From positions 1 through 64,000 of the forward strand of contig DWVE01000027.1 in assembly GCA_019120375.1 (NCBI GenBank): a stretch of 64,000 nucleotides of DNA, written 5' to 3'. A program made the translations under genes and the position numbers. Below are positions 1 through 8,158 of the stretch, one piece after another; position 1 is the stretch's first letter; each line of letters opens with the position of its first letter. The stretch is from Allofournierella_A excrementavium. Lineage in GTDB: Bacteria > Bacillota > Clostridia > Oscillospirales > Ruminococcaceae. The notes beneath the pieces are model-generated. The model saw only the letters and a program-made list of their open reading frames with translations, did no database searches and had not been told where the DNA came from.

Positions 1-612
1 TGCAAAAGGATCTTCGGGAGCGGCCGCGTTCTTTCCACTTGCTATACCCGTCCCAAGACCAAAGAGAACGGCCATCCCTGGTGGATGTATGTGTATGACG
101 AGTACTTTGATGATGTGATCTGCCCGGAGTACTGTGCGCTGCATTATTCCACCACAAACCGGGAAGGCTACCGGGAATACAAAAGCCGGGCTTATCTTTG
201 CAAAAGCTGTCCTGCCAGAGGGATATGTACCGAAAGCTCCAGGTGCGAGAAAACGGTGATGCGCCATATCTGGCAGGACTGTGTGGAGATGGCGGAGCAT
301 GTCCGGTATATGCCGGTGTACAAAGAACTGTACCGGCTGCGAAAAGAGAAGATCGAGCGTGTATTTGCCGATGCGAAAGAAAAGCACGGCATGCGTTACA
401 CCCAGTACAGAGGCTTGGCCCAGGTGACAAACTGGGTGAAGCTTAAATTTGCTGCCATGAATCTGAAAAAGCTGGCCACCTGGAAATGGAATGGCTGCCA
501 TCCGGCACCGGATGGCGGCAAACGGTCCAGATTGCGCGAAAATGCGCCTGACATTTCACTGCTTTTTCCTCCTGTCTTCTTGTTTTCAAACAGAAAACCT
601 GCTCTGGCCTGA
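1..612 (+). CDS. IS1182-family transposase, C-terminal part (cut by window edge)
   Basis: The reading frame is open from base 1, so the start lies outside the window. The visible part has the cysteine-containing linker (CKSCPARGIC) and then ERVFADAKEKHGMRY, the C-terminal DDE segment of IS1182-type transposases, where the Glu of 'ERVFADAKE' is the expected third catalytic acid. It ends in the usual MNLKKLATWKW-like tail, followed by about 28 residues of low-complexity sequence that probably reads into the IS right end. The function would be cut-and-paste movement of the element. I could not define a terminal inverted repeat, because the left end is missing. The frame is intact as far as it is seen. 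Confidence 0.9.
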   Translation, partial: CKRIFGSGRVLSTCYTRPKTKENGHPWWMYVYDEYFDDVICPEYCALHYSTTNREGYREYKSRAYLCKSCPARGICTESSRCEKTVMRHIWQDCVEMAEHVRYMPVYKELYRLRKEKIERVFADAKEKHGMRYTQYRGLAQVTNWVKLKFAAMNLKKLATWKWNGCHPAPDGGKRSRLRENAPDISLLFPPVFLFSNRKPALA

Positions 613-629
613 TTGCCAAAGCAGGTTTT
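594..629 (+). terminator. Terminator-like hairpin at the end of the transposase
   Basis: AAAACCTGCT pairs with AGCAGGTTTT across a 16-base loop and runs into a T tract. It overlaps the stop codon region of the transposase, so it may protect the element's gene from, or end, plus-strand transcription. Confidence 0.5.
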
Positions 630-640
630 TCTACAGGCTG

Positions 641-686
641 AAGTCCCCTTGCCGGGAAGATCCCCGGCAAGGGGACTTTTTGCAAA
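641..686. terminator. Strong intrinsic terminator, serves the minus-strand glycosyltransferase operon
   Basis: A 16-bp perfect stem (641-656 with 663-678) with a short loop is followed by TTTT on the plus strand, and A-rich sequence gives a weaker U-tract on the minus strand. It lies 18 bases past the stop codon of the last gene of the minus-strand operon, so it can close that operon and also transcription leaving the IS. Confidence 0.75.
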
Positions 687-695
687 AAAAGCGAT

Positions 696-1940
696 TTACT
701 GCGCTCCCGCGCAGGCCGCTTCCAGCACGTCGGCGGCGTGTGCGGGGGTGCTTTCGGCAAAGAGGCGCTCGGCTTCGGCGAAGGGAAGGGTGCGCCCGCC
801 CTCATCGGCCAGGAAGCGGCCCAGCCGCGCCGTCACATCCGCGCCTGTGCCCTCGCTCTCGAAGAGGCAAAGGGCCAAAGGCCAGCGGTCGAAATAGGAA
901 AGGCAGGGGTCGTCCGCCCGCTTTGCCAGATGCAGCACCGGCTTGCCGGCGGCGAAGTACTCGAACAGCTTGCTGGGCACCTGGTTGTCCAGGTCGTTGC
1001 CCAGGCTCAGCAGCACGTCCGCGCCCGCCAGATAGCCCTCCGCCTTTTCTCTGGGCAACGGGCCGGTGATGACCAGCCGCTCGCCCAGAACGGCCCGGCA
1101 GGCCTCGGGCAGGTCGGCGGGGTAGTTGTCCCAGCCGCCGCCCACGAACACCAGCTCCCAGCCGGGGTCGTTCAGCGCCCGGAACAGCTCCAGGGCGTAG
1201 TGGGGGGTGCGCAGGGCGGGGTAGAGGCTGCCCACAAAGACGCACCGCCGCCGCCCGGCCCCGCTTTTCACCGCCGCGGCGGCAGGGGCGGGAGGCACAA
1301 GGCTGGGAAAGTCCAGCACCTGCATCCGCCCGGCAAAGTCCGCCAGCGGCGCGCCGGGGGCGTAGTAGCGGGCCATGGCAGGGGCCACCAGCAGCTTGTC
1401 CATGGCGTCCGCCAGCCGCCGTTCCCGGTCCCAGGCCCCGGGGGCGGAATAGCTGGCGTTGGCCGCGTAGGGGTCCATCTGCCAGTCGATCTTGGTGCAG
1501 GCCACGGCGGCCTCGGCCAAAGCGAAGCTGCCCGCATAGGGGGCGGCCACCGCCACCGCGGCGTCAAAGCCCTCTGCCGCGTCCAGCCGCTCGATGGCGC
1601 TGCGGGCGGCCACAAGGCGGCGGGGGCGTTTCAGGGCGATCTGCCGCACCGCCGCCAGCGCCGCGTCGGGCTTTGCGGCAAGACGGGCAAGGCGCAGGGG
1701 CACCGGCGTGCCCCCGGCGCGGCCAAACTCCAGCGCCTCGTTCATCCGCCGCTCGTCGCCAAAGGCCAGCAGGTGGCATTCACATCCCGGCTCGGCGGGG
1801 GGCGGGGTGCGCCCGTCCCACAGTTCCAGAAGATGAACGGTGTGGCCCCGCTGCGCCAGCAGGCCCGCCGCCCGGCGCGCCAGCGCGGGGGTGGGGGCAA
1901 GGGGGAACTCCACGGTGTCCAGAATAAAGAGCAGTTTCAT
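696..1940 (-). CDS. Glycosyltransferase, GT4/GT-B type
   Basis: A 414-residue protein predicted to transfer a sugar from a nucleotide-sugar donor onto a cell-surface glycan. The N-terminus (MKLLFILDTVEFPLAPTPALARRAAG) is the first Rossmann strand of a GT-B enzyme. The C-terminal half has the donor-domain pattern VGSLYPALRTPHYALELFRAL, then GPLPREKAEGYLAGADVLLSLG and PSKLFEYFAAGKPVL, the E-containing donor-binding motif of GT4 enzymes. The start at 1940 has GAGGTG seven bases upstream; a longer frame to 2009 lacks a ribosome site and overlaps the previous gene. It is the last gene of a three-gene operon. Acceptor and sugar are unknown. Confidence 0.8.
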   Translation of the reverse strand: MKLLFILDTVEFPLAPTPALARRAAGLLAQRGHTVHLLELWDGRTPPPAEPGCECHLLAFGDERRMNEALEFGRAGGTPVPLRLARLAAKPDAALAAVRQIALKRPRRLVAARSAIERLDAAEGFDAAVAVAAPYAGSFALAEAAVACTKIDWQMDPYAANASYSAPGAWDRERRLADAMDKLLVAPAMARYYAPGAPLADFAGRMQVLDFPSLVPPAPAAAAVKSGAGRRRCVFVGSLYPALRTPHYALELFRALNDPGWELVFVGGGWDNYPADLPEACRAVLGERLVITGPLPREKAEGYLAGADVLLSLGNDLDNQVPSKLFEYFAAGKPVLHLAKRADDPCLSYFDRWPLALCLFESEGTGADVTARLGRFLADEGGRTLPFAEAERLFAESTPAHAADVLEAACAGAQ

Positions 1941-1978
1941 ACAAAACACCTCGCCCGGAAGACGGGCGGCTTTGAAAA

Positions 1979-2959
1979 TCAGCGGCGGTCGGTGAGCAGC
2001 AGGCGGCACAGCCAGCGGTAGAAAGGCTCTGGCAGGCAGGCCACCAGCGCCACGGCCTTCATTTTAGCGGGCAGGCGGGGCAGGGCCAGCGCCTGAGCCA
2101 GCCCGCCGCGCAGCTGACCACGCAGGCGGCGGTGGTCGGCGGCAAAGTCCCGGGCGTTCTCCTGCCGCAGGATCATGCTGTCCAGATACAAAAGTTTTTC
2201 GTAATAGAAGGCCCGCACCGAGGGCTCCAGCACGCCGCCCTCTGCCTCGGTCAGGATGGTGGAGGCCACGAACAGCTGGTCTTCCAGCGCACGGCGGTTC
2301 AGGGGCCGGTGGGTGGTGGAGGCCGCGTGCTGGCGGTAGAAATAGCCCACCAGGTCCACAAAGGCCATGCCCTTCACCCGCTGCAGGATGTGCCAGTTGA
2401 GATAGAGGTCCTCGTTGTAGATGACGGGGGAGGAGAAGTCGAACCCCTCGAACAGACCCCGGTGGTAGAGCTTGTTGCACAGGCTGTATTCCACCCGCTT
2501 GTCGTGGAGCAGCGCGTCCAGCTGACGGGGGGCCTCAAAGCACAGCCGCTGGCCCGGCTCGTCCGGCACCTCGGGGGGCTGCTCGCCCAAAAAGGGCAGA
2601 AAACGGCAGCAGGCCACCGGCAGGCCGGTGGAGCGGCAGCTTTCGGCCAGCACTTCCAGCATCCGCCGGTGGAGCAGGTCGTCGGAATCCACAAAGGCCA
2701 GATACTCGCCCCGGGCGGCGCGCACGCCCGCGCCCCGGCCGCCGATGATGCCCAGGTTCTCCTGATGGATGACCCGGCAGCGGGGCTCCGCCAGGGCAAA
2801 GGCGTCGCAGGCCTCGCCCGAGCCGTCGGTGCTGCCGTTATCCACCAGCAGCAGTTCAAAGTCGGTCATCGTCTGGCGGGAGATGCTCTCCAGGCAGGGG
2901 CCCAGATAGTCCCCCGCGTTGTAGACCAGCACGATCACCGTGATGAGCGGTCGCTCCAT
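1979..2959 (-). CDS. Glycosyltransferase family 2
   Basis: A 326-residue inverting GT-A enzyme. The N-terminal domain shows ITVIVLVYNAGDYLGPCLESISRQT, VDNGSTDGS (UDP binding) and AFVDSDDLL (the DxD-like metal site). The next section, KRVEYSLCNKLYHRGLFEGFDF..EDLYLNWHILQ, is the acceptor-side motif with the catalytic Asp in 'EDLY'. The C-terminal 100 residues are helical. The ATG at 2959 has GAGGAG eight bases before it; a GTG at 2968 would have its ribosome site overlapping the start and is less likely. The coding region begins just after the stop of the upstream glycosyltransferase, suggesting translational coupling. Confidence 0.88.
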   Translation of the reverse strand: MERPLITVIVLVYNAGDYLGPCLESISRQTMTDFELLLVDNGSTDGSGEACDAFALAEPRCRVIHQENLGIIGGRGAGVRAARGEYLAFVDSDDLLHRRMLEVLAESCRSTGLPVACCRFLPFLGEQPPEVPDEPGQRLCFEAPRQLDALLHDKRVEYSLCNKLYHRGLFEGFDFSSPVIYNEDLYLNWHILQRVKGMAFVDLVGYFYRQHAASTTHRPLNRRALEDQLFVASTILTEAEGGVLEPSVRAFYYEKLLYLDSMILRQENARDFAADHRRLRGQLRGGLAQALALPRLPAKMKAVALVACLPEPFYRWLCRLLLTDRR

Positions 2960-2964
2960 GTGTT

Positions 2965-4086
2965 TCACTCCTCGCTGCCCGCGGCGCGGGCGAGATAGAA
3001 CTCCTCCAGCCAGCGGGCGGTGTCCGCAATGTCATAGCCCGCCCCGCGGATGGCCCCGGCGGGGCAGCTGCGGGCGGCAAAACCGCCTTCCGCCAGCTCC
3101 AGCGCCGCGGCGGCCCAGGTATCGGCGGCCTCGTCCAGCCCCAGCCGCCGCACCAGCGGGGTGATGCACACCTCGTCGGTGATGGCGCTGCTGGCGGCCA
3201 CCGGCAGCCCCGCCGCCTGGGCCTCCACCAGCGTCACCGGCAGGCCCTCGTGGTGGGAGGGGAAGATGAAGCAGTCCATGGCGGAGAGCAGCGCAGACAC
3301 GTCCTGCCGGGGGCCCAGAAAGCGCACCGCGCTCTCAAGGCCCAGCCTGCGGGCGGTCTCGGCCATCTTGGGCCGCAGGGGGCCGTCCCCCGCCAGCAGC
3401 AGGGCGCTGTCCGGCCGGCGGGCGTGGAGAGCGGCGAAAATCTCCAAAAGGAAGGCGTGGTTTTTTTGCTCGGTGAACCGGCCCACATGCCCGGCCACAA
3501 AGGTGCTCTCGGCAAGGCCCAGCTCGGCGCGCACCGCGGCGCGGGCGGCGGCGCTGGGGGCAAAGTCCTCCGGCTGCACCCCGTTGAAGAGGATGCGCGC
3601 CTCGGCGGCCTTTTCGCCGAACATCCAGTCGGCGGCGGCCTTGCTGCAGGCGAACAGATCGGTGGCCCAGGGCAGCACCATCCGGCCGTAGTGGTCCTTC
3701 ACCAGCTGGAAGGCAAGCCCGCCCTCGTTCTTGGTGTTGTGGCTGTGGGCGATGCGCACCGGGATGCCCGCCTTCGCCGCCCGCTTCATCACAAGGCCGC
3801 TGAACTTGTCCATGTGGGAGTGGACGATGGGATAGCGGGGCTCGGCGCGCAGCACCCTGTCCAGGGCGGCGGTGTAGACGAAGGGGCCCTTCTGGGTGAT
3901 GAAGGGGATGCGGTGGATGCGCCCGCCCAGGGCCTCGATCTCCGGCTCGTACACGCCGGGGAAGGAGGAGACGAAGTCGAACTGCACCTTCTCCCGGTCG
4001 ATGTTGCGGTAGAGGTTCATGATGAGGCTCTCGTAGCCTCCGTGGCCCAGGCCCGCCACGCAGTGAAGCACCCGGATCGGCGCCAT
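2965..4086 (-). CDS. Glycosyltransferase family 1/4 (EpsF-like)
   Basis: About 373 residues. RVLHCVAGLGHGGYESLIMNLYRNID is the typical start of exopolysaccharide GT4 enzymes of the CapM/EpsF kind, and GHVGRFTEQKNHAFLLEIF plus SHHEGLPVTLVEAQAAGLPVAAS are the donor-site strand and the EX7E motif. It is the first gene of the operon 4086 to 696. The ATG at 4086 is preceded by AGGGGG at seven bases; an in-frame ATG at 4104 sits inside that ribosome site region and is less likely. It probably acts in the cytoplasm on a lipid-linked glycan. With its two neighbours it could add three consecutive sugars. Confidence 0.88.
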   Translation of the reverse strand: MAPIRVLHCVAGLGHGGYESLIMNLYRNIDREKVQFDFVSSFPGVYEPEIEALGGRIHRIPFITQKGPFVYTAALDRVLRAEPRYPIVHSHMDKFSGLVMKRAAKAGIPVRIAHSHNTKNEGGLAFQLVKDHYGRMVLPWATDLFACSKAAADWMFGEKAAEARILFNGVQPEDFAPSAAARAAVRAELGLAESTFVAGHVGRFTEQKNHAFLLEIFAALHARRPDSALLLAGDGPLRPKMAETARRLGLESAVRFLGPRQDVSALLSAMDCFIFPSHHEGLPVTLVEAQAAGLPVAASSAITDEVCITPLVRRLGLDEAADTWAAAALELAEGGFAARSCPAGAIRGAGYDIADTARWLEEFYLARAAGSEE

Positions 4087-4123
4087 GCGGCCGCCCCCTT
4101 TCATGGTTCAGGATACACGCATC

Positions 4124-4152
4124 AGTATAGCAAAAAGCCCCGGCCTTTGCAA
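4124..4152 (-). promoter_or_regulatory. Sigma-A type promoter of the glycosyltransferase operon
   Basis: On the minus strand TTGCAA (4152-4147), a 17-base spacer and TATACT (4129-4124) precede the first glycosyltransferase by about 38 bases. A hairpin GCCCCGGC/GCCGGGGC (4137-4164) overlaps the -35 box and spacer. Confidence 0.7.
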
Positions 4153-4182
4153 ATGAGCCGGGGCGCAGAGAACGCAAGAAAA

Positions 4183-4209
4183 GGGGCTCCGCCGCCCGGC
4201 GGAGCCCCC
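4183..4209 (-). terminator. Intrinsic terminator of ireB
   Basis: GGGGCTCCGCC pairs with GGCGGAGCCCC, and on the minus strand the stem is followed by TTTTC. It starts nine bases after the ireB stop and separates it from the glycosyltransferase operon promoter. Confidence 0.75.
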
Positions 4210-4217
4210 TTGAAAGA

Positions 4218-4463
4218 TCAGGGATTCACGTAATTGCGCACCAGCGCCTGCAAGAGGTCATCCCGGTCCACCTTGCGGATGAGAGAGCGGGCGTTCTTGT
4301 AGGTGGTGATGTAGGTGGGGTCCTCCGAGAGGATGTAGCCCACCAGCTGGTTGATGGGGTTGTATCCCTTTTCCTTCAGTGCGTCGTACACCTCCTGCAC
4401 CACGGCGCGGATCTCGCGGTCGCGCTCGTCGTAGATGGAGAATACAGCGGTAGGATCAGACAT
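4218..4463 (-). CDS. ireB: IreB family regulatory phosphoprotein (UPF0297)
   Basis: An 81-residue protein with the family's conserved blocks: TAVFSIYDERDREI near the N-terminus, YNPINQLVGYILSEDPTYITTYKNARSLIRK in the centre and DRDDLLQALVRNYV at the end. In Enterococcus, IreB is a substrate of the PASTA kinase IreK and modulates cell-envelope stress resistance; the same role is inferred here. The ATG at 4463 has GGGGGG seven bases upstream; an in-frame start seven codons earlier has no ribosome site. It has its own promoter and terminator and is not next to its usual alaS and ruvX neighbours. Confidence 0.95.
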   Translation of the reverse strand: MSDPTAVFSIYDERDREIRAVVQEVYDALKEKGYNPINQLVGYILSEDPTYITTYKNARSLIRKVDRDDLLQALVRNYVNP

Positions 4464-4504
4464 CTCGAAGCCCCCCTTTACCAAGGTAGTAGTTTATATG
4501 CAAT

Positions 4505-4533
4505 AGTATACAGGATAATCTCCCCGATTGCAA
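4505..4533 (-). promoter_or_regulatory. Sigma-A type promoter of ireB
   Basis: On the minus strand TTGCAA (4533-4528), a 17-base spacer and TATACT (4510-4505). A small hairpin ACAAAAG/CTTTTGT at 4547-4567, between pheT and this promoter, may be the weak end of the phe operon. Confidence 0.75.
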
Positions 4534-4586
4534 GCAGGGGAACACTACAAAAGCGTGACACTTTTGTTAATTGTGCTCAAAACCGC

Positions 4587-7061
4587 TCAGCTGCGCAGGG
4601 TCACGCCCATCTCGCCCAGGGCCTTCAGCACCCGGCTGATGGCGCCGTCCACCTCTTCGTCGGTGAGGGTGCGGTCCGCGGCGCGGAACACCAGATTGTA
4701 GGCCAGGCTCTTCTTGCCCTCGCCCACCTTCTCGCCGGTGTACACGTCGAACAGGGTCAGGCTCTCCAGATTCTCGCCGGCGTTCGCCTTGATGCACCCG
4801 GCCAGCGCGGCGGCGGGAGCGGCCTCGTCGGCCACCAGGGCCAGGTCGCGGCTGGTGGCGGGGTGCTTGGGCAGCGGCGCGAACTGAGGCTCACCGCCCC
4901 GCAGCTCGAACAGCTTGTCGAGGTTCAGGTCGGCGGCCACCACCCGGGCCTTCACGCCGTAGTTGGCGCAGACGGTGGGATGAACTTCGCCCACGGTGCC
5001 CACCTTCTCGCCCTTCACGAAGATGTCGGCGGCGCGGCCGGGATGGAAGGCGGCGCCCTCGGCGTTGCGCTCCACGGTGAAGTCCTTGATGCCGGCGGTG
5101 GCCAGCAGGCCCTCCACCACGCCCTTCAGGGCCAGATAGTCCCACTGGGGGCCGTAGGCCGCCAGGATGAGCTTCTGCACCTCGGTGGGCAGCAGGTCGC
5201 TGGGGGTCTTGCCCTCAGCGGCCAGCTTCTTGCACAGGGCGGGGTAGTCGTTGAAGTCGTTGTCTGCCACTTCGTCCGCCAGGGGGCTGGGCAGGTACTC
5301 GGTGGCCTGCTCGAACACCGCGCACTCGGCGGCGCGGGCGCTGAAGTTGCGGGCCACCACGTCCATCACGCTGGGCAGGGCGGTGGTGCGCATAATGCTG
5401 GTGTCCTCGCCCAGGGGGTTGGAGATGACCACCGCGTTGCGCAGGGGGTCGTTCTCCGGCAGGTGGATGGCGTCGAAGCACTTGGCGCTGTAAAAGCTGA
5501 AGTTCTCGCACTCCCACAGGCCGTAGCCGGCCAGGGTGCGGGTGAGCTTTTCGTCAAAGCTCTGGCGCGGGGTGGGCCGGGCCTCGGCCACGCCCTTCAT
5601 CAGGGTGCTGGGCATCTTGTTGTAGCCCACATACCGGGCCACTTCCTCGGCCAGGTCGCAGTCCCGCTTCACGTCGTCGCGCAGGGTGGGGCAGACCACC
5701 ACGTCGCCCTCCAGGCGGAAGCCCAAAGGCAGCAGGATGTCCACCATCTCCTGGCGGGAGAGGCTGGTGCCCAGCAGGCGGTTGATGACCTCGGGGCGCA
5801 GGGGCACATGGTTCTCGGTGCGGGGCGCGGGGTAGATGTCCACCACGCCGTCCACCACGTCGCCGGCGTCCAGCAGCTGCACCAGCTCCAGCGCGCGGGC
5901 CAGGGCCGGGGCGCAGGTGTTGGGGTCAAGACCCTTGGAGTACTTGGCGGAGGCCTCGGTCTGCAGGCCCAGCTTCTTGGCGGTGGTGCGGATGGAGGGG
6001 CCGTAGAACATGGCGCTCTCGAACACCACGGTGGTGGTGTGCTCGTAGGTGCCGCTGTACTCGCCGCCCATCACGCCGGCCACGCCGATGGGGCCCGCGT
6101 CGTCGGCGATGACCAGCATCTCCTCACTGAGGGCGCGGTCCACGCCGTCCAGGGTGACGATGTGCTCGCCGGGTTTTGCGTTGCGCACATGGATGTGCTG
6201 GCCATTCACATACTTGTGGTCGAAGCAGTGCATGGGCTGGCCGTACTCCAGCATCACATAGTTGGTGATGTCCACCAGATTGTTGATGGGGCGCACGCCG
6301 CAGGCACGCAGCCGGTCCCGCATCCACTTGGGGCTGGGAGCAACGCGCACGTTCTCCACCACCGCGCCGCAGTAGCGCATGCACAGCTCGCTGTTCTCGA
6401 TGTCCACCTTGAGCAGGTCGTTCACGTTGCCGTGGCCGGGCTTCACAGTGGGGGTGTGGTCCTTGAAGGGCACGCCGAAGGTGGCGGCGCACTCGCGGCC
6501 CAGCTCCCGCACCGCAAGGCAGTCGGGGCGGTTGGGGGTGATCTCGAACTCAAAGACCACGTCGTCCATGCCCAGAGCCTCCACAGCGGGGGTGCCGGGA
6601 GCGGGCATGCCGTCGGGATAATCCCGCTCGTCCAGCACCAGGATGCCGTTCTCGATGGCGTAGGGGAAGTCATGGGTGGTCAGGCCCAGCTCGGCCAGGC
6701 TGCACAGCATGCCGCAGCTTTCCACGCCCCGCAGAACGCCCGTTTTGATCTCCACGCCGCCGGGCAGCTTCGAGCCGTCCAGCGCCACGGGCACAAGGTC
6801 GCCCACCTTGAGGTTCGCCGCGCCGGTGACGATCTGCAGCGGCGCATCCTGGCCCACCTCCACCTGGCAGATGACCATGTGGTCGGAGTCCGGATGAGGC
6901 ACGATGGACTCGATGCGACCGATGACCACGTTCTCCACCGCGTCGGCGGCGTTTTCATAGCACTCCACCTTGCTGCCGGTCATGGTGAGCCGGTCGGCCA
7001 TCTCTTTGGCGGAGCAGTCAAAATCGGCGAATTCCTTCGCCCAGTTCATGGGTAATACCAT
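4587..7061 (-). CDS. pheT: Phenylalanine-tRNA ligase beta subunit
   Basis: 824 residues, the full bacterial length of about 800. The order is: N-terminal domain MNWAKEFADFD; the tRNA-binding OB domain (about residues 40-155, HPDSDHMVICQVEVG..IVTGAANLKVGDLVPVA); the B3/B4 editing domain (EITPNRPDCLAVRELGRE..GQPMHCFDHKY); the B5 DNA-binding-like domain; the catalytic-core-like region; and the C-terminal FDX-ACB anticodon-recognition domain (FAPLPKHPATSRDLALV..GEGKKSLAYNLVFRAADRTLTDEEV). It pairs with PheS as an alpha2-beta2 enzyme charging tRNA-Phe. It starts 20 bases after pheS ends, with GGGGG about nine bases before the ATG. Confidence 0.98.
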   Translation of the reverse strand: MVLPMNWAKEFADFDCSAKEMADRLTMTGSKVECYENAADAVENVVIGRIESIVPHPDSDHMVICQVEVGQDAPLQIVTGAANLKVGDLVPVALDGSKLPGGVEIKTGVLRGVESCGMLCSLAELGLTTHDFPYAIENGILVLDERDYPDGMPAPGTPAVEALGMDDVVFEFEITPNRPDCLAVRELGRECAATFGVPFKDHTPTVKPGHGNVNDLLKVDIENSELCMRYCGAVVENVRVAPSPKWMRDRLRACGVRPINNLVDITNYVMLEYGQPMHCFDHKYVNGQHIHVRNAKPGEHIVTLDGVDRALSEEMLVIADDAGPIGVAGVMGGEYSGTYEHTTTVVFESAMFYGPSIRTTAKKLGLQTEASAKYSKGLDPNTCAPALARALELVQLLDAGDVVDGVVDIYPAPRTENHVPLRPEVINRLLGTSLSRQEMVDILLPLGFRLEGDVVVCPTLRDDVKRDCDLAEEVARYVGYNKMPSTLMKGVAEARPTPRQSFDEKLTRTLAGYGLWECENFSFYSAKCFDAIHLPENDPLRNAVVISNPLGEDTSIMRTTALPSVMDVVARNFSARAAECAVFEQATEYLPSPLADEVADNDFNDYPALCKKLAAEGKTPSDLLPTEVQKLILAAYGPQWDYLALKGVVEGLLATAGIKDFTVERNAEGAAFHPGRAADIFVKGEKVGTVGEVHPTVCANYGVKARVVAADLNLDKLFELRGGEPQFAPLPKHPATSRDLALVADEAAPAAALAGCIKANAGENLESLTLFDVYTGEKVGEGKKSLAYNLVFRAADRTLTDEEVDGAISRVLKALGEMGVTLRS

Positions 7062-7081
7062 TGGTGTCGTCCCCCTTGTCC

Positions 7082-8104
7082 TCAGTTAAACTGCTTTAAG
7101 AAGCGCAGGTCGTTTTCGTACAGAAGGCGCATGTCGTCGATGCCGTAGCGCATCATGACCACGCGCTCAAGGCCGATGCCGAAGGCGTAGCCGGTGTATT
7201 TCTCCGAGTCGATGCCGCAGTTTTCCAGCACCTTGGGGTGCACCATGCCGCAGCCCAAAATCTCGATCCAGCCTTCGCCCTTGCACATGGAGCAGCCCTT
7301 GCCGCCGCACTTGAAGCAGCTCATGTCCATCTCGGCGCTGGGCTCGGTGTAGGGGAAGTGATGGGGGCGGAACCGCACCTTGGTGTCGGGGCCGTAGAGC
7401 TTTTTGATGAACACCTCCAGCGTGCCCTTCAAATCGCTGAAGGTGATGCCCTCGTCCACAACGAGGCCCTCGATCTGGTGGAAGATGGGGCTGTGGGTGG
7501 CGTCCACCGCGTCGGAGCGGTACACCCGGCCGGGGGCGATGATGCGGATGGGAGGCTTGCGCTTTTCCATGGTGCGGATCTGCATGCCGCTGGTCTGGGT
7601 GCGCAGCAGGATGTTCTCGGTGATGTAGAAGGTGTCCTGGGTGTCGCGGGCGGGGTGGGTCTTGGGGATGGTCAGCATCTCGAAGTTGTAGTGGTCCAGC
7701 TCCACCTCGGGGCCGCCCACCACGTCAAAGCCCATGCCAAGGAAGATGTCCTTGAAGTCGTTCAGCACCAGATGGAAGGGGTGCAGGCCGCCCTGCTCCG
7801 GGCGCTTGCCCGGCAGGGTCACGTCGATGGTCTCGCCGGCAAGGCGGGCGGTGAGGGCGGCGTCCGCCAGCTCCTTCATCCGGGCGCGGATGCGCGCGTC
7901 GATCTCCTCCCGCACCTGGTTGGCCAGCGCGCCCACCACCGGGCGCTCCTCGGCGGAGAGCTTGCCCATCTGCTTCAGGATGCCGGTGAGCTCGCCTTTC
8001 TTGCCCAAAAAGCGCACCCGCAGTTCGTCCACCGCCTTCTCACTGTCGGCGGCGGCGATCAGCTGGTCCGCCTGCTGGCGGATCTGTTCCAATGCCTCTT
8101 TCAT
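7082..8104 (-). CDS. pheS: Phenylalanine-tRNA ligase alpha subunit
   Basis: 340 residues with an N-terminal coiled-coil arm (about 1-85) that grips tRNA and the class II synthetase core. Visible are motif 2 (HSPIFHQIEGLVVDEGITFSDLKGTL, RFRPHHFPYTEPSAEMD) and motif 3 (GYAFGIGLERVVMMRYGIDDMRLLYENDLRFLKQF). A CXXCGGKGCXXCKGEGW insertion (around residue 265) occurs in many Firmicutes PheS proteins and may bind a metal. It is followed by pheT and preceded after 54 bases by a membrane-protein gene, all read from one T-box-controlled promoter. CGGAAAGTTTG stretches rather than a perfect Shine-Dalgarno lie upstream, with GAGAGGAGATAGG eight bases from the ATG. Confidence 0.98.
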   Translation of the reverse strand: MKEALEQIRQQADQLIAAADSEKAVDELRVRFLGKKGELTGILKQMGKLSAEERPVVGALANQVREEIDARIRARMKELADAALTARLAGETIDVTLPGKRPEQGGLHPFHLVLNDFKDIFLGMGFDVVGGPEVELDHYNFEMLTIPKTHPARDTQDTFYITENILLRTQTSGMQIRTMEKRKPPIRIIAPGRVYRSDAVDATHSPIFHQIEGLVVDEGITFSDLKGTLEVFIKKLYGPDTKVRFRPHHFPYTEPSAEMDMSCFKCGGKGCSMCKGEGWIEILGCGMVHPKVLENCGIDSEKYTGYAFGIGLERVVMMRYGIDDMRLLYENDLRFLKQFN

Positions 8105-8158
8105 AAATCCTATCTCCTCTCGGAAAGTTTGTTGTGTCTATGGTCACCGCGAAAGGGC

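Noticed and set aside
738..2021. Long plus-strand frame opposite the glycosyltransferase at 696-1940
   Set aside because: GC-rich shadow of the real gene: Gly/Ala/Arg/His-rich, no recognisable domain and no ribosome site. Similar long antisense frames elsewhere (for example 4863-7055 and 7238-9961) were left out for the same reason.
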